A stretch of DNA of 32,692 nucleotides from Sphingomonas parva (ex Maeng et al. 2020) (GCF_004564275.1 NZ_SPDV01000070.1:1-32692); one strand, 5' to 3'. Positions 1 to 7,513 are shown, numbered from the stretch's first letter. The notes: generated from the letters alone by a model not told the origin. A program made the numbers and translations.

Positions 1-365
1 CGGGCCTCGAAATAGACGGCCTTGGCGAGGCAATCCTGCTCGTCGTCATCGGCCTTGTCGCCCTCATGGGCCATGACCAGCTCGTCGACGTTCGGCGGGG
101 TGACGGCGACGGCCGGCAGGGTAGGCAGCGGCGCCGGAACAGCGGCAGCAGCAGGCGCCGAAACCTGCACCTGGACCTGGGCAGCGTCGGCCGGAAGCGC
201 AGCGGCCGGCGCGGCGACGGCCGGCGCGGCGGCGGCCGGCGCGATCGCCGGAACGGGCGTGGAGAGATCCGCAGCCTGGGCCTGGGAGGGCGCCGAGAAG
301 GTCATCGCCACAGCGAATGCGGCGCTGGCCACGGCGTACGCCGCGCCCCGAGTGAACCGGATCAT
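1..365 (-). CDS. SleB-family cell-wall hydrolase, third copy (partial, 3' end outside window)
   Basis: This is the 5' part of a gene identical to the one at 687-1373, shifted by exactly 1008 bp. It starts at the ATG at 365, has the same secretion signal (MIRFTRG then an Ala-rich hydrophobic stretch ending in SQAQA) and the same Ala/Pro/Val-rich linker. It leaves the window just at the start of the catalytic domain (the CLAKAVYFEARG segment), so I cannot tell whether its 3' end is intact. The family (Hydrolase_2, SleB/CwlJ) hydrolyses peptidoglycan in the periplasm. The copy could be real or an assembly loop through the repeat. Confidence 0.7.
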   Translation of the reverse strand, partial: MIRFTRGAAYAVASAAFAVAMTFSAPSQAQAADLSTPVPAIAPAAAAPAVAAPAAALPADAAQVQVQVSAPAAAAVPAPLPTLPAVAVTPPNVDELVMAHEGDKADDDEQDCLAKAVYFEA

Positions 366-651
366 CTGCTTCCAAAACTGTGCGGCTGGTCGACCCCCCG
401 GTGCCTGTTCTGCACCTCCGGTCTTCCCCCGTCTCGCCTTCGCCGCCCCGCGTTCTACGCTGGAACGGCGTCGCTCGTTCTTCGATGGCGGGACGATGCG
501 GGCACGGCCGGGATCGAGCAACCCGGGTAACTACGACTCCACGACGAGTCGTTGCGACGGGGGGATGTGCCGAAGAAATTTAACGTTCGGCCCGGAACTT
601 TTAACCATGTTGTCGATTTCAGCCGGCCGTTTTGGCGCCTGGGAATCGATT

Positions 652-677
652 CGCGGGCCCTTTCGAGGGGTCCCGCG
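652..677 (-). terminator. Hairpin directly after hydrolase stop, no U-tract
   Basis: Read on the minus strand, CGCGGGaCCC pairs with GGGCCCGCG around a 7-nt loop. That is nine pairs with one bulged base, starting 10 nt after the stop codon at 687. There is no T-run after it, so intrinsic termination is uncertain. An identical copy lies at 1660-1685 behind the next gene. Confidence 0.4.
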
Positions 678-686
678 GCGGGTAGA

Positions 687-1373
687 TCAGGAATAGAAGA
701 TGTGAAGGCCGATCTGCGCGGTTTTGGTGAGGCGCTTGCCCCAGCTCGGGGAGACGTAATCGGCATGGTACCAGAGCACGTCGCCCGGCAGGGTATCGGC
801 GAGGTGTCCCTGCGCGATGCGCGCGACGGCGACGGCCTTGCGCCAGCTCTCGGAGCCGAAATCGGGGGTCGGGAAGCGGCCCTTGTGGATGAACGAGAAT
901 TGCCAGGGCTGGGTGATGACCTCGCAGAGGCTGGCCGGGTAGCGGCCCGAGGCGGCGCGGTTCATCACCACCTCGGCGACGGCGAGCTGGCCTTGGAGCG
1001 GCTCGCCGCGGGCCTCGAAATAGACGGCCTTGGCGAGGCAATCCTGCTCGTCGTCATCGGCCTTGTCGCCCTCATGGGCCATGACCAGCTCGTCGACGTT
1101 CGGCGGGGTGACGGCGACGGCCGGCAGGGTAGGCAGCGGCGCCGGAACAGCGGCAGCAGCAGGCGCCGAAACCTGCACCTGGACCTGGGCAGCGTCGGCC
1201 GGAAGCGCAGCGGCCGGCGCGGCGACGGCCGGCGCGGCGGCGGCCGGCGCGATCGCCGGAACGGGCGTGGAGAGATCCGCAGCCTGGGCCTGGGAGGGCG
1301 CCGAGAAGGTCATCGCCACAGCGAATGCGGCGCTGGCCACGGCGTACGCCGCGCCCCGAGTGAACCGGATCAT
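687..1373 (-). CDS. SleB-family cell-wall hydrolase
   Basis: Secreted peptidoglycan hydrolase of the Hydrolase_2 (SleB/CwlJ) family, 228 aa. I chose the ATG at 1373 (MIRFTRG) because a typical signal peptide follows directly (basic start, Ala-rich hydrophobic core, end at SQAQA) and a GGAAG ribosome-binding site precedes it. The frame is open 156 nt further upstream but that part is the untranslated leader. A low-complexity Ala/Pro/Val linker follows, then the catalytic domain from about residue 105: EQDCLAKAVYFEARGEP, with the Glu of FEARGE as the expected catalytic acid, VAEVVMNRA, WQFSF, WYHADYVSPSW and the terminal IGLHIFYS. The last 354 bp are identical to the neighbour at 1695-2411, while the N-terminal half differs. 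The likely role is wall remodelling in the periplasm. Confidence 0.9.
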   Translation of the reverse strand: MIRFTRGAAYAVASAAFAVAMTFSAPSQAQAADLSTPVPAIAPAAAAPAVAAPAAALPADAAQVQVQVSAPAAAAVPAPLPTLPAVAVTPPNVDELVMAHEGDKADDDEQDCLAKAVYFEARGEPLQGQLAVAEVVMNRAASGRYPASLCEVITQPWQFSFIHKGRFPTPDFGSESWRKAVAVARIAQGHLADTLPGDVLWYHADYVSPSWGKRLTKTAQIGLHIFYS

Positions 1374-1424
1374 CTGCTTCCAAAACTGTGCGGCTGGTCG
1401 ACCCCCCGGTGCCTGTTCTGCACC
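1374..1424 (-). promoter_or_regulatory. Structured 5' leader of hydrolase gene (GGTGC hairpin + RBS)
   Basis: Immediately upstream of the ATG at 1373 the minus strand has a GGAAGC ribosome-binding site, the conserved stretch GCCGCACAGTTTTGGAAGCA and a hairpin GGTGC-AGAACAG-GCACC (1408-1424). The hairpin begins exactly 35 bases from the ATG, the same distance as in the paralog at 2411, where the stem is 6 bp and the loop differs. An identical copy of the leader is at 366-416. Confidence 0.45.
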
Positions 1425-1576
1425 TCCGGTCTTCCCCCGTCTCGCCTTCGCCGCCCCGCGTTCTACGCTGGAACGGCGTCGCTCGTTCTTCGATGGCGGG
1501 ACGATGCGGGCACGGCCGGGATCGAGCAACCCGGGTAACTACGACTCCACGACGAGTCGTTGCGACGGGGGGATGT

Positions 1577-1610
1577 GCCGAAGAAATTTAACGTTCGGCC
1601 CGGAACTTTT
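1577..1610 (-). promoter_or_regulatory. Conserved upstream block, candidate promoter of hydrolase gene
   Basis: On the minus strand AAAAGTTCCG, 14 bases, TTTCTTCGGC. The same two decamers with the same 14-base gap occur at 2610-2643, at matching distance upstream of the paralog (204 versus 199 bases from the ATG). The bases between are AT-rich near the 3' half. The spacing suggests a promoter or operator. No standard sigma-70 hexamer pair is clear. A repeat copy is at 569-602. Confidence 0.35.
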
Positions 1611-1694
1611 AACCATGTTGTCGATTTCAGCCGGCCGTTTTGGCGCCTGGGAATCGATTCGCGGGCCCTTTCGAGGGGTCCCGCGGCGGGTAGA

Positions 1695-2411
1695 TCAGGA
1701 ATAGAAGATGTGAAGGCCGATCTGCGCGGTTTTGGTGAGGCGCTTGCCCCAGCTCGGGGAGACGTAATCGGCATGGTACCAGAGCACGTCGCCCGGCAGG
1801 GTATCGGCGAGGTGTCCCTGCGCGATGCGCGCGACGGCGACGGCCTTGCGCCAGCTCTCGGAGCCGAAATCGGGGGTCGGGAAGCGGCCCTTGTGGATGA
1901 ACGAGAATTGCCAGGGCTGGGTGATGACCTCGCAGAGGCTGGCCGGGTAGCGGCCCGAGGCGGCGCGGTTCATCACCACCTCGGCGACGGCGAGCTGGCC
2001 TTGGAGCGGCTCGCCGCGGGCCTCGAAATAGACGGCCTTGGCGAGGCAGTCCTGCTCGGTGTCGACGGTCTGATCGCCGGCATAATTGGCGACGAGCTCA
2101 TCGAGGGTGAGCGGACGCTGCGGGGCGACCGCGGCAACCGCCGGAGCGCCGGTGCCGCCGGCGAGCCACGTGGCGGCCTTGGTCCAGAGCGAGGCGAACA
2201 GCCCCTGCTTCGCGGGAGCGGAAGGACGGGCGACCTCGACGTCGACCCGGTCCAGCGCCGCATCGACATTGGCGGCCGTGTTCAGCGAGGGCTGCGCCCC
2301 GGCGGTGATCGGAAGGCCATAGCTCTGGGCCTGGAGCGGCGCCGAATAGGTGGCGCCGGACAACGCGACAGTCGCCGCGGCAAGCCCCGCGGCGCGAGTG
2401 AATCGGTTCAT
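1695..2411 (-). CDS. SleB-family cell-wall hydrolase (paralog)
   Basis: Second, distinct member of the array, 238 aa. The ATG at 2411 gives MNRFTRAAGLAAATVAL, a signal peptide ending near LQAQS, then a linker with a GLFASLWTKAATWLAGG segment. The Hydrolase_2 domain runs from about residue 118 (EQDCLAKAVYFEARGE) to the C terminus (IGLHIFYS). The last 118 codons and the whole downstream spacer are identical to those of the gene at 687-1373, but the N-terminal 120 residues are only distantly similar. That contrast points to recent recombination or conversion between the two catalytic domains. The intact 5' half and leader show this is probably the outermost gene of the array. Expected function: hydrolysis of peptidoglycan in the periplasm. 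Confidence 0.9.
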   Translation of the reverse strand: MNRFTRAAGLAAATVALSGATYSAPLQAQSYGLPITAGAQPSLNTAANVDAALDRVDVEVARPSAPAKQGLFASLWTKAATWLAGGTGAPAVAAVAPQRPLTLDELVANYAGDQTVDTEQDCLAKAVYFEARGEPLQGQLAVAEVVMNRAASGRYPASLCEVITQPWQFSFIHKGRFPTPDFGSESWRKAVAVARIAQGHLADTLPGDVLWYHADYVSPSWGKRLTKTAQIGLHIFYS

Positions 2412-2462
2412 GTGCTTCCAAAACTATGCGGCCAGCTGATCCCCCGGTGCGAGAACCGCACC
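2412..2462 (-). promoter_or_regulatory. Structured 5' leader of hydrolase paralog
   Basis: Minus-strand leader with GGTGCG-GTTCT-CGCACC, a perfect 6-bp stem (2446-2462), followed by the conserved stretch GCCGCATAGTTTTGGAAGCA and the ATG. Stem position and flanks match the leader at 1374-1424, although loop sequence and stem length differ. Confidence 0.45.
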
Positions 2463-2593
2463 CCGATCGCCCCCGTCTCGCAGAGCCGCCGGCGCCGTTG
2501 CGCAGGGCGGTCTCGCTCGTTTTTCGCTGACCGGGAAATGAGTTAACGCGTCCGCCGGATCAACCCGCCGGCGCCGAAGTCACGACGAACCGT

Positions 2594-2643
2594 GTGTCCG
2601 CGAGGACACGCCGAAGAAAATTATGGAGCTCGCCGGAACTTTT
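2594..2643 (-). promoter_or_regulatory. Conserved block and hairpin upstream of hydrolase paralog
   Basis: Contains the AAAAGTTCCG / TTTCTTCGGC pair (2610-2643, gap 14) shared with 1577-1610. On its gene-proximal side lies a hairpin GTGTCC-tcgc-GGACAC (2594-2609). The other gene has a different hairpin there (ACGACTC / GAGTCGT at 1541-1560), so the position of a hairpin is kept while its sequence is not. A CATAAT hexamer lies between the two decamers and may be a -10 element. Confidence 0.35.
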
Positions 2644-2659
2644 TACGCAGCTGTAGCTT

Positions 2660-3163
2660 TCATGCACCTTCGCGCGCCGGCGCCGGCTGATTCGCCGGCG
2701 CATCGTCGATGCCCGCGGTGAGCCGCACGAAGGCGCTCGCCACCCAGCCGGAGCGGCACGGCCCGTCGTAGGCGCGCCGCGCGGGCAGCGGCCCGGAGAC
2801 GCCGCAGCTCTCCTCCAGCCGGCCGCTGTCATGGAAGACGATGCCGAGCCACTTCTGGTCGATCGAGCGCGAGCAGACGAAGAAGCGGGTACCGGCCGCG
2901 ACGCTGCCGGCGTCCGCCGCGTTCTCGAACGGGGCGGCGCGCACAGGCAGCCGCTCCCCGGCCTTGAGGTGCCGCGTCGTCCCCACCGCGCCGCAGGCGT
3001 CGAAACTGGGGCCGAGCTCGCCGACGCGGACCGGCATGGCGGAGGCGGTCTGCGCCTCGGCCGGCGGCTCGGGCGCCTCGGTCCGGTTGGCGAAATGATC
3101 GTCCTTCACGGCTTCGCCGCACGCGGCGAGCAGGAGGAGCAGCAGGATCGGGGCGGAACGCAT
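2660..3163 (-). CDS. SH3-domain lipoprotein
   Basis: Predicted envelope lipoprotein of 167 aa. The ATG at 3163 opens MRSAPILLLLLLAAC, a lipoprotein signal with lipobox LAAC; the frame stays open upstream but a start there would bury the signal. After a Pro/Glu-rich linker the body resembles a bacterial SH3 domain: GTTRHLKAGERLPVRAAP, a turn, GTRFFVCSRSIDQKWLGIVF, GWVASAFVRL. The four Cys in the body could form disulfides in the periplasm. Such domains often bind peptidoglycan or protein ligands. No enzymatic residues are evident. It is divergent from the EVE gene with a 65-bp shared upstream region. Confidence 0.8.
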   Translation of the reverse strand: MRSAPILLLLLLAACGEAVKDDHFANRTEAPEPPAEAQTASAMPVRVGELGPSFDACGAVGTTRHLKAGERLPVRAAPFENAADAGSVAAGTRFFVCSRSIDQKWLGIVFHDSGRLEESCGVSGPLPARRAYDGPCRSGWVASAFVRLTAGIDDAPANQPAPAREGA

Positions 3164-3228
3164 GCGCCCTTGTGGCGCGCGGGCGCGGAAAAATCTACTT
3201 GGAGGCTGTTGGCGAAAGGGAGGCGCGA

Positions 3229-3633
3229 ATGGCCTATTGGCTGATGAAGTCGGAGCCGGGGAGCTACAGCTGGGACGATCTGGTGCGCGACGGCGACACC
3301 GAATGGGACGGGGTGCGCAATCCCGCCGCACGGCTCCACCTGAGGGCGATGGCGGTCGACGACCGGGCGCTCTTCTATCACAGCGGCGAGGAGCGCGCGT
3401 TCGTCGGGATCATGCGGATCGCCCGCGCCGGCCGCCCCGACGGCCCCGACGGCGAATGGGTGTCGGTCGCGGTCGAGCCGGTACGCGCCTTCGCCGTCCC
3501 GGTGCCGTTGCGCGCGATCAAGGCCGAGCCGCGGCTCGCCGGCCTCGAGATGCTGCGCCAGTCCCGCCTCTCCGTCTCCCCGATCCGCGAGGAGGAGTTC
3601 CAAACGATCGCCAACATGGGCGCCGAGGCCTGA
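3229..3633 (+). CDS. EVE-domain protein
   Basis: A 134-aa single-domain EVE (PUA-fold) protein. The start MAYWLMKSEPGSYSW is the family's hallmark and is preceded by AGGGAGG at good spacing, so the ATG at 3229 was preferred to an upstream in-frame ATG at 3172. Further family segments are WDGVRNPAARLHLRAM, ALFYHSGEERAFVGI and the end SRLSVSPIREEEFQTI. EVE proteins are thought to bind modified bases in DNA or RNA; the ligand of this one cannot be read from sequence. Cytoplasmic, no signal peptide. Confidence 0.92.
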   Translation: MAYWLMKSEPGSYSWDDLVRDGDTEWDGVRNPAARLHLRAMAVDDRALFYHSGEERAFVGIMRIARAGRPDGPDGEWVSVAVEPVRAFAVPVPLRAIKAEPRLAGLEMLRQSRLSVSPIREEEFQTIANMGAEA

Positions 3634-3783
3634 CGCGGCCGGCGGGCCATCCTCGGATCGTCACCGCCGCGGCCCCGTCCCCCGATCCCGATCCTGCCGC
3701 GACGTACCGGACGACGGAGGGCGCGATGCAAGACCGCGCCTCCCGGTCGCTCGCAGCCGAATCGTGAGCACGGTGCAGCCGGG

Positions 3784-4439
3784 TCACACCGCGGCGCAGC
3801 CGCGCGAGCCAAGCCCGATCGGCCGGACCACGGTGCCTCCGGGCGAATCCGGAGCGGCGCGGACGACGTATCCCATTGCCGGCGCGCCCGATGTGGTCAC
3901 ACGCCACATCGTCTCCTCCATCTCCTGCGTGGATCCGTCGGCGTAGGTGATGGTTCCGCGAATGCAGACGTTGCCGCCCGTGATCTGCATGGCGACCAGC
4001 TGCCGGGTGCGGGTGCCCGGCTGGCCCGGCACGGTGCCGTCGACCTGGAAGGTGGCGGGGGTGCCGCCGCCCGGAATGCCGGTACAGTCTCCGCTCACCC
4101 GCTGCTCCGTGGCGATGCCGTCGATTCCGTTGAGAATGAAGCACAGCAGCCTCCGGCGGGGCCCGATCGCGGTGCTGCCTGGCGGATTGGGGGGCGACTG
4201 GGTGGCGCAGGTATTGCTGATCGTCCAGTCGACGAATCGACGGCCGATCGCCCGGTCGGCAAGGGCGCTGCCAAGGTTAGCGTCGGCACGATCGTGATCG
4301 TCGGCGGACGGGTGTCGCATTGCGGCGGCGGCACCGGCCGGCGGTCGATGAAGTCCGGTACGTTGAGCCCCGTCCGGCCGCAGCCGGCGAGCGCAAGAAT
4401 GACGGACAAAGCCAGGATCGAGTGAGAGGAGCGGCGCAT
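3784..4439 (-). CDS. Small Cys-containing lipoprotein, apparently frameshifted
   Basis: Two reading frames together look like one protein. From the ATG at 4439 (SD AGGAG) comes a lipoprotein signal with lipobox LAGC and a Pro-rich stretch to about CDTRPPTITIVPTLTL; that frame then degenerates into Ser/Pro/Arg-rich shadow sequence. From about 4270 the overlapping frame carries coding-like sequence (LGSALADRAIGRRF, VDWTISNTC, TFQVDGTVPGQPG, GGNVCIRGTITYADGST, GYVVRAAPDS) to the stop at 3784. A -1 shift, or one missing base, between about 4255 and 4320 would join them. The second frame has its own ATG at 4320 but no signal. I do not recognise the family. It could be a pseudogene, a sequencing error or, less likely, programmed frameshifting. 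Confidence 0.6.
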
Positions 4440-4477
4440 GGGACGTCTCCTGTCGGCGCGTGACGTCCCCTGCCGAA

Positions 4478-4507
4478 TTTATAACACCGTCGTCGTGCCG
4501 CCCTCAA
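4478..4507 (-). promoter_or_regulatory. Sigma-70-like promoter of the small lipoprotein gene
   Basis: On the minus strand TTGAGG (4507-4502), an 18-bp spacer and TATAAA (4483-4478), about 38 bp ahead of the ATG at 4439. The AT-rich -10 stands out in a GC-rich background. Confidence 0.45.
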
Positions 4508-4659
4508 GGCGCGCGGCGCGCTTCCTCCTCCGGAACGGCGCAAACCGCACGTCCTCGCCGCCTCGACACGCGGTGAGAGCCGGTGCGACGGCCGCCGCAG
4601 CCGCGGCTCGCCGGGCGCGAGATGTCACTCGAGCCGATGAGGTGACGCCGCCGCGGCCT

Positions 4660-5076
4660 TCAGGAGAAGATCCCGGCGACCTCGTCCGTTCCGCGCTGCT
4701 CGGGATCGCGCGGGTTGGGGCCGAAGCGGTTCTCGCCGTCGGTGCCGGGCAGCAGCATCATGATCAGGAAGATGAAGCCGCCGAGATAGGGAATGAGGTT
4801 GATCAGATAGAACCAGCCGCTCAGATCCTGGTCGTGCAGCCTGCGCACCGCCGCGGAAAGGCCGGCGATGAAGGCAAAGAAGGCGAACGGAATGATGACG
4901 AGCAGGCTCGCCGCGCCGATTCCCTCGCCGAGGCTGCCCGCCAGCATGACCAGGAGCATCACCAGCACCATGGCGATTGCCGCGATCTGCAGCATGAACA
5001 GCCAATATTCCGTTCTGGTGGACCGACCCTGAAAGTCGAACAGATGGCGCCATGGGCGCAGCAGGACGTCCGGCAT
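4660..5076 (-). CDS. DUF805 family membrane protein
   Basis: A 138-aa inner-membrane protein of the DUF805 family. The ATG at 5076 gives MPDVLLRPWRHLFDFQGRSTRTEYWLF, the typical opening with an FxGRxxRxEYW motif, and has a strong AGGGGGAG ribosome-binding site. Hydrophobic segments at about residues 28-50 and 55-75 are followed by the conserved loop AVRRLHDQDLSGWFYLI and a last helix ending in MLLPGTDGENRFGPNP. Function of the family is unknown. It is the second of two tandem paralogs, 85 bp behind the first. The alternative upstream start (5226) would overlap the neighbour and add a non-family extension. Confidence 0.9.
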   Translation of the reverse strand: MPDVLLRPWRHLFDFQGRSTRTEYWLFMLQIAAIAMVLVMLLVMLAGSLGEGIGAASLLVIIPFAFFAFIAGLSAAVRRLHDQDLSGWFYLINLIPYLGGFIFLIMMLLPGTDGENRFGPNPRDPEQRGTDEVAGIFS

Positions 5077-5112
5077 GATAGTCTCCCCCTGAAGAGCAGG
5101 AAGAAGACTATC
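5077..5112 (-). promoter_or_regulatory. Hairpin enclosing the RBS of the DUF805 gene at 5076
   Basis: GATAGTCT (minus, 5112-5105) and AGACTATC (5084-5077) are perfect 8-bp inverted repeats 20 nt apart. The second arm ends directly at the ATG, and the ribosome-binding site lies in the loop and the edge of the stem, so folding could limit initiation. Confidence 0.4.
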
Positions 5113-5161
5113 GCATTTTGCCGGGATCGCCAGACCCCGCGGCGCGCAACATCGATGGCGA

Positions 5162-5581
5162 TCAGGAAAAGACGCTCGCGACCGCCTCGGCAGCCGGCTG
5201 TTCGCCTTCCCGCGGATCGTAGCCATAGCCGTTCTCGCCCTTCGTGCCCGGCGTCAGCATCATGATCAGGTAGAAGATCCAGCCGAACAGCGGCACGAAC
5301 GTGATCAGATAGAGCCAGCCGGTCTTGTCGTGATCGTGCAGCCGGCGCACCGCGGCGGTGATCGACGCGACGAACGCGAACATCATGTAAAGCAAGGTGA
5401 GGATGCCCAGGATCGCGGAAAGCAGCGGCGTCTGGAACAGGGCGGCCAAGGCACCCACGAGCATCGCCCAGAGGAAGTAGACGGCGATCAGCTGAACGAT
5501 GAACAGCCAATATTCGGTTCGCGTGGCGCGGCCGCTGAGCTGGATCGCGCGGCGCCACGGCCGCAAGAGCACGTTCGACAT
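5162..5581 (-). CDS. DUF805 family membrane protein (paralog)
   Basis: A 139-aa paralog of the preceding gene product with the same plan: MSNVLLRPWRRAIQLSGRATRTEYWLF, two hydrophobic helices, AVRRLHDHDKTGWLYLI, a last helix and MLTPGTKGENGYGYDP. The ATG at 5581 is preferred to a TTG one codon upstream. Its GGAGG (5596-5592) is 10 nt from the ATG and lies in the 3' arm of the typA terminator hairpin. It probably receives some read-through from typA. Function unknown. Confidence 0.9.
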   Translation of the reverse strand: MSNVLLRPWRRAIQLSGRATRTEYWLFIVQLIAVYFLWAMLVGALAALFQTPLLSAILGILTLLYMMFAFVASITAAVRRLHDHDKTGWLYLITFVPLFGWIFYLIMMLTPGTKGENGYGYDPREGEQPAAEAVASVFS

Positions 5582-5586
5582 CAAAA

Positions 5587-5610
5587 AGCCCCCTCCGTTT
5601 GGAGGGGGCT
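5587..5610 (-). terminator. Rho-independent terminator of typA, overlapping the next gene's RBS
   Basis: Perfect 10-bp stem AGCCCCCTCC / GGAGGGGGCT with an AAAC loop followed by T-run (5587-5583) on the minus strand, 37 nt after the typA stop. The start codon of the DUF805 gene follows at 5581, and its Shine-Dalgarno is the downstream arm of the stem. Confidence 0.85.
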
Positions 5611-5647
5611 AAGTCGAACCCGTGAAGGATTCAATATTTCAGGCGGA

Positions 5648-7480
5648 TCAGGCCGCTTCGGATTTCCGCGACTGGCGCTTGCGCTCGTGCGGATCGAGGT
5701 AGCGCTTGCGAAGCCGGATCGACTTCGGCGTCACCTCGACCAGTTCGTCGTCCTGGATATAGGCGATCGCCTGCTCCAGCGTCATCTTGCGCGGCGGGGT
5801 CAGGCGGATGCCCTCGTCCTTGCCGGAGGCGCGGAAGTTGGTCAGCTGCTTCGACTTCAGCGGATTGACCTCGAGGTCCTGCGGCTTGGCGTTCTCGCCG
5901 ATGATCATGCCCTCGTAGAGCTTCTCGCCCGGCGCGATGAACAGCACGCCGCGCTCCTCGAGCGCGTTCAGCGCATAGGCCACCGCCTCGCCCTGCTCCA
6001 TCGAGATCAGCACGCCGTTCTGGCGGCCGCTGATCGGGCCCTTGTACGGCCCGTATTTCTCGAACAGCCGGTTCATGATGCCGGTGCCGCGGGTGTCGGA
6101 CAGGAACTCGCCGTGATAGCCGATCAGGCCGCGCGACGGCGCCGAGAAGGTGAGGCGGGTCTTGCCGCCGCCGGACGGACGCATGTCGGTCATCTCGGCC
6201 TTGCGCATCGCCATCTTCTCGACGACCGTGCCGCTATGCTCGTCGTCGACGTCGACGACGACCGTCTCATACGGCTCCTCGCGGCCGTTCGGACCGTCGC
6301 GGAACAGCACGCGCGGACGGCTGATCGAAAGCTCGAAGCCCTCGCGGCGCATCGTCTCGATCAGCACGCCAAGCTGGAGCTCGCCGCGGCCGGCGACCTC
6401 GAACGCGTCGTTGTCGTGGGCGGTGGTGACGCGGATCGCGACGTTGGTCTCGGCCTCGCGCTCGAGCCGGTCGCGGATGACGCGGCTCTGCACCTTGTCG
6501 CCGTCCTTGCCGGCATAGGGGCTGTCGTTCACCGCGAAGCTCATCGCCAGCGTCGGCGGATCGATCGGGCGCGACGGCACCGGCGTGGTCACGCCCGGCG
6601 CGGCGATGGTGTTCGAGACGGTCGCCTTGGTGAGGCCGGCAATGGCGACGATGTCGCCCGCCTGCGCGCTGTCGACCGGCACGCGCTCGAGGCCGCGGAA
6701 CGCGAAGACCTTGGTGGCGCGGCCCGCCTCGACCGGCTTGCCGTCGACGTCGATCGCGCTGATCGGCATGTTGATGTCGAGCCTGCCGCTCTCGATCCGG
6801 CCGGTGAGGATGCGGCCGAGGAACGGATCGCGGTCGAGCAGGGTCGCGAGCATCTTGAACTCGCCCTCGGTGTCGAGGCCCGGCGCCGGCACGTGCTCGA
6901 CGATCTTCTTGAACAGCGGGGTGAGGTCGCCCGAGCGGACGTCGTCGGTCTCGCCCGCATAGCCGGCGCGGCCCGAAGCGTAGAGCACCGGGAAATCGAG
7001 CTGCTCGTCATTGGCGTCGAGGCTGAGGAACAGCTCGAAGCATTCGTCGAGCACCTCGGCGGGGCGCGCGTCCGGACGATCGATCTTGTTGACGACGACG
7101 ATCGGCTTCAGGCCGAGGCCGAGCGCCTTGCCGGTGACGAACTTGGTCTGCGGCATCGGGCCCTCGGCGGCGTCGACGAGCAGGATGACGCCGTCGACCA
7201 TCGAGAGGATGCGCTCGACCTCGGCGCCGAAATCGGCGTGGCCCGGCGTGTCGACGATGTTGATCCGGGTCGGCTCGCCCTCGCCCCCGGTCCATTCGAC
7301 CGAGGTGCACTTGGCGAGAATGGTGATCCCCCGCTCCTTCTCGAGATCGTTCGAATCCATCGCGCGCTCCTCGACGCGCTGGTTGTCGCGGAAGGTGCCG
7401 GACTGGCGGAAAAGCTGGTCGACGAGCGTGGTCTTGCCGTGATCGACGTGCGCAATGATCGCCACGTTGCGGAGGCTCAT
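5648..7480 (-). CDS. typA: Ribosome-associated GTPase TypA/BipA
   Basis: Translational GTPase of 610 aa, the normal length for TypA/BipA, which binds the ribosome and helps 50S assembly and stress or cold adaptation. Start [19 protein letters not shown] contains the P-loop; other G motifs are the switch I region with [15 protein letters not shown] (G3) and NKIDR (G4). Then come the EF-G-like domain 2 (residues about 200-300), domain III and V segments ([36 protein letters not shown]) and the C-terminal BipA-specific domain ending in the basic tail [17 protein letters not shown]. It has a strong terminator of its own. Confidence 0.98.
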   Translation of the reverse strand: MSLRNVAIIAHVDHGKTTLVDQLFRQSGTFRDNQRVEERAMDSNDLEKERGITILAKCTSVEWTGGEGEPTRINIVDTPGHADFGAEVERILSMVDGVILLVDAAEGPMPQTKFVTGKALGLGLKPIVVVNKIDRPDARPAEVLDECFELFLSLDANDEQLDFPVLYASGRAGYAGETDDVRSGDLTPLFKKIVEHVPAPGLDTEGEFKMLATLLDRDPFLGRILTGRIESGRLDINMPISAIDVDGKPVEAGRATKVFAFRGLERVPVDSAQAGDIVAIAGLTKATVSNTIAAPGVTTPVPSRPIDPPTLAMSFAVNDSPYAGKDGDKVQSRVIRDRLEREAETNVAIRVTTAHDNDAFEVAGRGELQLGVLIETMRREGFELSISRPRVLFRDGPNGREEPYETVVVDVDDEHSGTVVEKMAMRKAEMTDMRPSGGGKTRLTFSAPSRGLIGYHGEFLSDTRGTGIMNRLFEKYGPYKGPISGRQNGVLISMEQGEAVAYALNALEERGVLFIAPGEKLYEGMIIGENAKPQDLEVNPLKSKQLTNFRASGKDEGIRLTPPRKMTLEQAIAYIQDDELVEVTPKSIRLRKRYLDPHERKRQSRKSEAA

Positions 7481-7513
7481 GAGTTTAGGATCCTGTCAGG
7501 AGTTTTCGCGGCG

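Larger units (their letters stand above)
1..2048. repeat. Exact 1008-bp tandem repeat (two full units plus 32 bp)
   Basis: Positions 1-1040 read the same as 1009-2048. Each unit contains the 3' part of a hydrolase gene, its downstream spacer and the 5' part of the MIRFTRG hydrolase gene. Identity to the outer gene (1695-2411) stops at 2049, where a G faces A at 1041, and the next difference is at 2059 against 1051. The unit length equals the spacing of the homologous catalytic domains of neighbouring genes, as unequal crossing-over between them would give. Confidence 0.9.

Noticed and set aside
569-610. EcfG-type (GGAAC...GTT) promoter on the plus strand in the hydrolase spacer
   Set aside because: GGAAC is present but no GTT at the right distance, and no plus-strand gene follows.
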